Assembly (NCBI RefSeq): GCF_031954365.1
Contig: NZ_JAUSVZ010000003.1
Strand: one strand, 5' to 3'
Origin: Brevibacillus aydinogluensis
GTDB taxonomy: Bacteria > Bacillota > Bacilli > Brevibacillales > Brevibacillaceae
DNA length: 64,000 nucleotides
Both the position numbers and the translations under genes were made by a program. The notes under the pieces are model-generated. The model did not search any database and was not told the origin of the DNA. It was given only the letters and a program-made list of their open reading frames with translations. This document shows, in pieces, positions 59,003 through 64,000 of this stretch (position 1 is the first letter of the stretch; each line of letters opens with the position of its first letter).

Positions 59003-59890
59003 TTACTGTTTATTCACTTGCGCCATTACTTCCGCAGCGAAGTCTTCCTGTTTTTTCTCGATGCCTTCGCCTACTTGGAAGCGGACAAATGCCTTCAGCG
59101 TAGCGCCTGCCTCTTTCAAGAGAGCGGATACTTTCTTGTCCGGATCTTTCACGAATGGTTGTTCAACCATGACGAACTCTTCGAAGAACTTGCCGAGGCG
59201 GCCTTCCACCATTTTCTCCACAATGTTGGCCGGTTTGCCTTCAGCCAGTGCCTGGTTCTTCAATACTTCGCGCTCGCGTTCGATCTCTTCTTGAGATACC
59301 TCTTCACGGTTGGCATAACGCGGGTTGGATGCAGCAGCGTGCATGCCCAGATCTTTTGCCAACACTTCGTCCTTGGTGCCTTCCAGCGCTACCAGAACAC
59401 CGATTTTACCGCCCATGTGCAGGTATGCGCCGAACACGCCGTTGTCGGATTTCTCCAGAATGGAGAAGCGGCGGAAGGTGATGTTTTCACCGATGGTGGC
59501 GATCTTCTCGCTGATCACTTGGGAGAGTTTATCGCCATTGCCTTTAAACGGCTGTTCCAGAGCAGCTTCCACGCTGGCCGGACGTTGTGTTACAACGTGC
59601 TCGGCAATGTCTTTTACCAGCGTTTGGAACTCAGGGTTTTTCGCCACGAAGTCGGTCTCGCAGTTAACTTCCACGATCGCAGCCACGTTGCCCTCAATCG
59701 CGTAGGAGGTAAGCCCTTCCGCAGCGATGCGGCCCGCTTTTTTTGCTGCTTTGGCGATGCCGCGCTCACGCAGCAGGTCAATCGCCTTTTCCATGTCGCC
59801 GTTGGTTTCTTCCAGGGCGCGTTTGCAGTCCATCATGCCTGCGCCGGTGCGTTCGCGCAGTTCTTTCACCGCTTGTGCACTGATTGCCAT
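59003..59890 (-). CDS. tsf: Elongation factor Ts
   Basis: EF-Ts exchanges GDP for GTP on EF-Tu. The 295-aa product has the N-terminal UBA-like region KELRERTGAGMMDCKRAL, the NCETDFVA motif and EGKPANIVEKMVEGRLGKF. ATG start after AAGGAGG. It follows rpsB after an intercistronic hairpin. Confidence 0.98.
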   Translation of the reverse strand: MAISAQAVKELRERTGAGMMDCKRALEETNGDMEKAIDLLRERGIAKAAKKAGRIAAEGLTSYAIEGNVAAIVEVNCETDFVAKNPEFQTLVKDIAEHVVTQRPASVEAALEQPFKGNGDKLSQVISEKIATIGENITFRRFSILEKSDNGVFGAYLHMGGKIGVLVALEGTKDEVLAKDLGMHAAASNPRYANREEVSQEEIEREREVLKNQALAEGKPANIVEKMVEGRLGKFFEEFVMVEQPFVKDPDKKVSALLKEAGATLKAFVRFQVGEGIEKKQEDFAAEVMAQVNKQ

Positions 59891-59941
59891 GAGTTGAACC
59901 TCCTTGAAAAATGACGAGCTAAGTATATAGTGGTGAATAAA

Positions 59942-59976
59942 GGGTGGACGGGGTTCTGAAACCCTCAGTCCACCCT
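59942..59976 (-). terminator. Intercistronic hairpin between rpsB and tsf
   Basis: An 8-bp outer stem GGGTGGAC/GTCCACCC with an inner GGGTT/AACCC stem, followed by TTTATTC on the minus strand. A leaky terminator would lower tsf relative to rpsB; the role is inferred. Confidence 0.65.
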
Positions 59977-59988
59977 CTTAACACTTGC

Positions 59989-60699
59989 TTACGCAGTTGT
60001 TGTGGTTTGTTGTTCTCCGCCTTGGCTGCCTTCCAGCAGAGCGTCAGCCATTTTGGAGGTGAGCAGTTTCACGGCGCGGATCGCGTCGTCGTTACCCGGA
60101 ATGACGTAGTCGATTTCGTCCGGATCGCAGTTGGTATCGACAATCGCCACGATCGGGATGCCCAGCTTGCGAGCTTCCGCTACAGCGATGCGCTCTTTGC
60201 GCGGGTCGATGACGAACAGGGCGTCCGGCAGTTCTTCCATGTTCGCGATACCGCCGAGGAATTTCTCCAGGCGCTCTTTTTCCTTGCGCAGCACGATAAC
60301 TTCTTTCTTCGGCAGTACGTCGAAGGTGCCGTCTTCTTCCATGCGGTTCAGCTCAGCCAGACGAGCTGTACGTTTTTTGATGGTAGCGAAGTTGGTCAGC
60401 GTGCCGCCCAACCAACGTTGGTTGATGTAGTAGTGACCAGTGCGTTCCGCTTCTTCTTTCACGGATTCCTGCGCTTGCTTCTTCGTGCCCACGAAGAGCA
60501 TTTTGCCGCCGTTTGCAGCGAGTTCACGCACGAAGTTGTACGCTTCCTCTACTTTCTTAACGGTTTTTTGCAGGTCGATAATGTAGATACCATTGCGTTC
60601 GGTGAAGATATAGCGAGCCATTTTCGGATTCCAGCGACGAGTTTGGTGACCGAAGTGAACACCAGCCTCGAGCAGCTGTTTCATCGAAATAACTGCCAT
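59989..60699 (-). CDS. rpsB: 30S ribosomal protein S2
   Basis: The 236-aa S2 protein has GVHFGHQTRRWNPKMARYIF, FVGTKKQAQESV, RWLGGTLTN and the conserved IVDTNCDPDEIDYVIPGNDDA segment. ATG start after GAAGGAGG. Strong promoter at 60829-60857 and a structured leader of about 120 nt. Confidence 0.98.
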   Translation of the reverse strand: MAVISMKQLLEAGVHFGHQTRRWNPKMARYIFTERNGIYIIDLQKTVKKVEEAYNFVRELAANGGKMLFVGTKKQAQESVKEEAERTGHYYINQRWLGGTLTNFATIKKRTARLAELNRMEEDGTFDVLPKKEVIVLRKEKERLEKFLGGIANMEELPDALFVIDPRKERIAVAEARKLGIPIVAIVDTNCDPDEIDYVIPGNDDAIRAVKLLTSKMADALLEGSQGGEQQTTTTA

Positions 60700-60734
60700 A
60701 TTTCACACCTCCTTCAGATTGGTTTTTAGCGATG

Positions 60735-60800
60735 CCTACCTCCGCCTCACCGCATCTTCCGGACAAGACTGCCGATTGGCAGCACCGTTGTCGGAATTGG
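60735..60800 (-). promoter_or_regulatory. Structured leader of rpsB (candidate S2 autoregulatory site)
   Basis: In the rpsB leader on the minus strand CCGACAA pairs with TTGTCCGG, enclosing CTGCC/GGCAG (near 60753-60786). S2 is autoregulated through its leader in other bacteria; whether this stem-loop is the binding site is inferred. Confidence 0.4.
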
Positions 60801-60828
60801 TGGACGTGCGAATTCAACACCGTTAATG

Positions 60829-60857
60829 AATATATCATATGGCACTTTCAAATGCAA
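60829..60857 (-). promoter_or_regulatory. Promoter for rpsB-tsf
   Basis: Minus strand: -35 TTGCAT (60852-60857), 17-bp spacer, -10 TATATT (60829-60834). It lies between the upstream terminator (60981-61006) and the structured leader. Confidence 0.78.
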
Positions 60858-60980
60858 CAAACGATTCCTTTGTTTTTTGCAAAATTGTTCCTCTCCTGTT
60901 CGAGGCGTCATTCGCCCGCCGGGCACCGGCCCGGGCCGCGCGCAAACGGGATGGCAGACGGCGGCCTGTCCCCCAAAAAA

Positions 60981-61006
60981 ACACCGCCTTACTTCGCAGG
61001 CGGTGT
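60981..61006 (-). terminator. Terminator at the end of the flagellar-side gene cluster
   Basis: A perfect 9-bp stem ACACCGCCT/AGGCGGTGT is followed by TTTTTTGGGGG on the minus strand. The 5' arm and loop are coding sequence and stop codon of the upstream 206-aa gene. Confidence 0.9.
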
Positions 61007-61609
61007 AGTGATAATCCGGACGATCTCCGCTTCGCTTGCACCTACCGGGATCTGATAGGTCCCGACGCGAATCCGGTTCAGTTTGTTCTGTGCGCGCAGC
61101 GTCTCCACCAGTGTGTTGTCGGCCTTGAGAACACCCGCTTCCACCATCGAGCGGGCGACACCTTCGGCGGTGGCCCTGTACGGGACCTGAACCGTGACGG
61201 TCGCTGCAGGCGGCTTCGGTGCCGACGGAGTGGAATTGGCGGTGTTCCCGCCCGGTTTGGACGAATCACCGGCAGCAGCCGGGGCGGGTGTGGACGGCGG
61301 CTGCGGCCCGCTGTTGTCCTCAGGTGGTCGAGGCGATTGCGTTTTGGGCTGTGTCGGTGCCGTTACAGAGGGTGTCTGCGGCTGCTTCGGCGACGCCGCA
61401 GACGGAAGCGAGACGTTCTGCTCCTGTCGCAAGCGGTCGTACTCGGCTTTGGACAGGATCACCATCTGCAAAGCCTCAGCCGCCTGCTTTACCTGTTCCT
61501 TGGTCAGCGAAGCAGAAGAGGCAGGAGCAGCATGTTGCACCGCTCCCAGAACGGCCGATGCCACAAACAGGCCGGCGCCAAACCCAAACAACCATTCACG
61601 CTTACTCAT
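60989..61609 (-). CDS. Membrane-anchored protein with a MltG N-terminal-like (LysM-like) domain
   Basis: The 206-aa product has a short cytoplasmic start (MSKREW), a membrane helix (about 7-25), a Pro/Ser/Gln-rich extracytoplasmic linker (about 60-135) and a C-terminal domain (about 140-206) resembling the LysM-like part of MltG/YceG (GVARSMVEAGVL, IRVGTYQIPVGASEAEIVRIIT). The catalytic YceG domain is absent, so it should bind peptidoglycan rather than cut it. Start ATG 61609, overlapping the preceding gene by 8 bp. Function unknown. Confidence 0.8.
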   Translation of the reverse strand: MSKREWLFGFGAGLFVASAVLGAVQHAAPASSASLTKEQVKQAAEALQMVILSKAEYDRLRQEQNVSLPSAASPKQPQTPSVTAPTQPKTQSPRPPEDNSGPQPPSTPAPAAAGDSSKPGGNTANSTPSAPKPPAATVTVQVPYRATAEGVARSMVEAGVLKADNTLVETLRAQNKLNRIRVGTYQIPVGASEAEIVRIITTPPAK

Positions 61610-62105
61610 CGGCCTTCCCTCGCTCATGAGAACCGGCCAGCGAGAGAATCAATTCGATCTCGCCCTGCCCGGCTCCCAGCCTTTTGGCGATTTCATCGGA
61701 GGACAATCCCTCCTGCCGCAGTTCAAAAACGCGCCGATAGCGCTCCTGAAGAGCAAACACATCGGCTGCTACCGCTTCACTTGTACGCGGAGCCTCTGCA
61801 TCAGCTGCTTGTCCCGCAGCGCTCCATGCGGACCATTCGCTTTCCATACGGGCCAAGTGCTGCTTCAGTTCCGCCACCTCTTTCGCGAGTTCCGCATGTG
61901 CTTGCGTCCATCTGCCTTCCGTCGCTTTCTGTTCGTGCCTGATTTGGTTCAGAAACCGCTGCAGGCTTTTTTCCATGTCAGCCTTGTCCCACGCCTCGTT
62001 CGGCGCGGTTTCAACAGAGGCGGCCGTCTGTTTCCGTTTGCTCAGGAACGCCGCTGCCATAATCAGCGCTCCTGCACCCATCAGAATATAATAAGGAAGA
62101 TCCAT
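61602..62105 (-). CDS. SwrB-like / DUF6115 membrane protein
   Basis: The 167-aa protein has an N-terminal membrane helix (about 4-22), a helical coiled-coil middle (about 45-95) and a C-terminal HTH-like end (GLSSDEIAKRLGAGQGEIELIL). Length and placement between flagellar genes and rpsB match SwrB (YlxL) of B. subtilis, which activates flagellar assembly in swarming; the assignment rests on architecture and synteny. Start ATG 62105 after AGGTGA. Confidence 0.72.
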   Translation of the reverse strand: MDLPYYILMGAGALIMAAAFLSKRKQTAASVETAPNEAWDKADMEKSLQRFLNQIRHEQKATEGRWTQAHAELAKEVAELKQHLARMESEWSAWSAAGQAADAEAPRTSEAVAADVFALQERYRRVFELRQEGLSSDEIAKRLGAGQGEIELILSLAGSHERGKADE

Positions 62106-62140
62106 TGAAGTCACCTGTGCTCCCATCTTGTCTCGGATGT

Positions 62141-62479
62141 TTACAATGAGATGTCGATAAACCTTCCGCGCAGCGGATCACGCATCAGCACGCCGTCCGA
62201 CGTACTGCCCTGATCCGTCCCATCCTTCGCTTCGTTTAGTTCCGCGCCGGAATCGGCTTGCTTTTTTCGCTTTTGCTGTTGCTCTCGTTCCCGAATCATG
62301 TTTTTTTCCGTCTCGTTGACGTCAGTGGGGCGCTGGCGCATCTGCTGATCCGTCAGTTTTCGGTCATCCGTCTGCCACTGCTGCTGGTGCACGGTCCTCT
62401 GCTGATCATGTTCCTGAATGCGGCCGATCTCCGGGCTCCGCGGCACTGACACCTGCCATTCAACCGCTTTCAAACTCAT
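62141..62479 (-). CDS. Uncharacterised hydrophilic protein (112 aa)
   Basis: A highly charged, Gln- and Arg-rich 112-aa protein without membrane segments. The end RDPLRGRFIDISL and the start MSLKAVEWQVSVPRSPEIG look like conserved anchor motifs around a variable, probably disordered middle. ATG start after AAGGAG. Lies 40 bp after fapA, in the same direction. I do not recognise the family; a role with flagellar genes is only suggested by position. Confidence 0.78.
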   Translation of the reverse strand: MSLKAVEWQVSVPRSPEIGRIQEHDQQRTVHQQQWQTDDRKLTDQQMRQRPTDVNETEKNMIREREQQQKRKKQADSGAELNEAKDGTDQGSTSDGVLMRDPLRGRFIDISL

Positions 62480-62519
62480 CCGGACTCAACTCCTTCAACC
62501 CGTTTCCCATCATGCTGCG

Positions 62520-63938
62520 TCAGATGAGATGGGAAGTGGTGATTTCCCCCTCCAGCGCGATAAACCGGGTACGGGAGAACTCCTGTTTGATGAAGCGCAC
62601 CAGTTTGCCAAACACCAGCTTGATACCGGGATACATCAGGTTGTACACTTCCACGGCAGCCGGCGCGTCCCCTTCCAATTCCTGTTCCAGTTCTTTTTTT
62701 CGCGCCTCCAGTTTCTTTACCTCTTTCTCCAGCACGAGACGCGTATTGGTCAGCTTGATCTGCATCGTTCGTTTTTCCGGAGGCAGTTCGCCGGCGGCCT
62801 GCAGCATTTGATTGAGGACGCCCAGCCCCTGATCCGTTTTGCGTAAATTTTCGTACACGTTTTGCAGTTCCTTGGTGATCGAAGACAGTTCCTTTCTGAG
62901 CTCCGGTTTGACGCCCACTTCCAGTATGGTCGGGGTCGCGCTTGCATTGCCGATGACGCGAGCCGCGATCTTTTCCCCCGCCTGCAGCAGGCCGCCGATG
63001 ATAAACCCCTTGGTTCCGTTGCAGATGATCTGCTTTCCGGCCCGGACCTGGGAAAACATGATGCTCTGCGACACCAGCACCTGATTGCCGGCGGTGACGT
63101 TCGCGTTCTGGATATAGGATGTCTTTACATTGTAGCCGGCCACCACATGTCCCTTGTCCTGAGCGACGATGCCGTTGCGAATTTCGATCGAGCCCCCTGC
63201 CTCCAGCTCAGCTCCCTCCACGCTGCCGAACACGCGGATATCGCCGGACGCCTTTACCCTGAACCCGGTCGGGACGTTCCCGCGAATGACCACCGTTCCC
63301 ACGAAGTCGATGTTGCCGACGCGAAAGTCTACATCTCCGTTCACTTCAAACACGGGAAAGACATTCACCTTGTCGTTCTCCGTAAACGACACCTGGCCGT
63401 CGATGGCGGCGTAGAGCAGCGTCCGTTCCTGATTCATCACCACGTTTTTTCCCGGCTTGATCATGACTTCCCTGCCGTCCTTCGGCGCAATGGGCTCGCC
63501 TGTCACGGCCGTACCCGGCGTCCCAGGTGTTGGCGGCGTCTTGGCAGCCAGCAACTGTCCTTTGGCCACGTTGGGAATATTGGTGATGCTGTAGTAATCC
63601 ACTCGCCCGTCATCCAACTCTTTGGGCCGTTTGTCGCCATGCAGCAGCGTCAGAAATGGATACTCGATTTTTCCGTCGAGCCCGGGAACCGGCGGTGTGC
63701 CGCGGGCGACGGTGACCGGAACATTGGCGAATTTGTCAGGATTGCCGACCAGTTCGCTGATGACGCTGTCTAATACGCCGTATGTCACATTTTTCGCGTG
63801 CAGGGCATCACGCACGTCTTTTTCCGTAATGAGGATAGGGCCACCCCGCCCCTCGTCGGGGACGACCAACGTGACCCTTGCCTCCAGCTTGTCGGGAGAG
63901 ATGTTCACTTCCAGTCTGATGTTCCCTGTCTCTTCCAT
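62520..63938 (-). CDS. FapA family protein (DUF342, flagellar assembly protein A)
   Basis: The 472-aa DUF342 protein has a mostly beta central region of parallel repeats (VRVFGSVEGAELEAGGSIEI-like, NGIVAQDKGHVVAGYNV) and a C-terminal coiled coil (about 340-420). Family members are often encoded near flagellar genes and some take part in flagellar assembly or polymer export. ATG start after AGGGGG, inside the end of the preceding CDS. Function in this organism is inferred from family only. Confidence 0.88.
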   Translation of the reverse strand: MEETGNIRLEVNISPDKLEARVTLVVPDEGRGGPILITEKDVRDALHAKNVTYGVLDSVISELVGNPDKFANVPVTVARGTPPVPGLDGKIEYPFLTLLHGDKRPKELDDGRVDYYSITNIPNVAKGQLLAAKTPPTPGTPGTAVTGEPIAPKDGREVMIKPGKNVVMNQERTLLYAAIDGQVSFTENDKVNVFPVFEVNGDVDFRVGNIDFVGTVVIRGNVPTGFRVKASGDIRVFGSVEGAELEAGGSIEIRNGIVAQDKGHVVAGYNVKTSYIQNANVTAGNQVLVSQSIMFSQVRAGKQIICNGTKGFIIGGLLQAGEKIAARVIGNASATPTILEVGVKPELRKELSSITKELQNVYENLRKTDQGLGVLNQMLQAAGELPPEKRTMQIKLTNTRLVLEKEVKKLEARKKELEQELEGDAPAAVEVYNLMYPGIKLVFGKLVRFIKQEFSRTRFIALEGEITTSHLI

Positions 63939-63940
63939 CT

Positions 63941-64000
63941 TTATTGCCCCCTCAAAACCATGGATTGCTCTCTTTCTGCAATCCCCACTCCTGTCCAGTC
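63941..64000 (-). CDS. C-terminal end of an unidentified upstream CDS
   Basis: A reading frame enters from the right edge and codes for DWTGVGIAEREQSMVLRGQ, ending with TAA at 63941-63943. The fapA ribosome binding site lies inside its last codons, a typical operon arrangement. Too short to identify; in B. subtilis the gene at this side would be sigD or a chemotaxis gene. Confidence 0.5.
   Translation of the reverse strand, partial: DWTGVGIAEREQSMVLRGQ

Noticed and set aside
1..64000. CRISPR array, tRNA, rRNA, prophage or defence genes
   Set aside because: No regularly spaced direct repeats, tRNA cloverleaf, rRNA segments or phage/defence proteins were seen; gene content is conserved core genome.

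Overview
The window is a core-genome segment of an endospore-forming member of the Bacillales. Gene order follows the Bacillus subtilis spoIIIE-dap-spoVF-pnp-nusA-polC-rpsB region, with changes I associate with Brevibacillus/Paenibacillaceae-type genomes: ispG between rseP and proS, nrnA between rbfA and truB, and fapA-type genes before rpsB. GC is high for the group, third positions are GC-rich, and many starts are TTG or GTG. The genus is an inference. Almost everything is transcribed leftward (minus strand); the only clear plus-strand gene is a small TM2-domain gene that carries a frameshift.

Layout from right to left, the direction of transcription. 64.0-61.0 kb: end of an unidentified CDS, a FapA (DUF342) gene and three small genes in the place B. 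subtilis uses for swrB between sigD and rpsB. 60.9-56.7 kb: rpsB, tsf, pyrH, frr, uppS. 56.7-45.9 kb: cdsA, dxr, rseP, ispG, proS, polC, covering phospholipid and isoprenoid precursors, site-2 protease, prolyl-tRNA synthetase and replicative polymerase. 45.9-37.6 kb: rimP-nusA-ylxR-ylxQ-infB-ylxP-rbfA-nrnA-truB-ribF from one strong promoter. 37.5-31.8 kb: rpsO, pnp, ylxY, mlpA, ymxH. 31.7-27.0 kb: spoVFA-spoVFB-asd-dapG-dapA (lysine, diaminopimelate and spore dipicolinate). 26.8-21.0 kb: rnjB, the TM2 gene, tepA, ylzJ, spoIIIE. 20.8-15.2 kb: a GntR regulator followed by a nupNOPQ-type nucleoside ABC importer. 15.0-8.8 kb: a 51-aa zinc-ribbon protein, the EF-P-modification-associated genes ymfF-ymfH-ymfI, ymfJ, ymfK, rodZ. 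8.8-0.1 kb: rimO, pgsA, cinA, a DEAD-box helicase, recA (with a LexA box), recX and rny.

Most genes serve housekeeping functions: translation initiation and ribosome maturation, RNA decay (RNase Y, RNase J2, PNPase, NrnA, helicase), envelope synthesis, recombination and sporulation. I see no defence island, prophage, CRISPR array or tRNA.

The points most worth a second look are between genes. (1) The first 97 bases are the 5' end of a group IIC-type intron inserted just after the rny terminator. (2) A 288-bp fold-back element with about 21-bp terminal inverted repeats lies between rodZ and rimO. (3) The TM2 gene has its frameshift exactly on a U_UUU_UUA heptamer. (4) Several leaders (rny, rimP-nusA, rpsO, rpsB) carry stem-loops compatible with autoregulation. 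(5) A strong structured RNA lies between ispG and proS.
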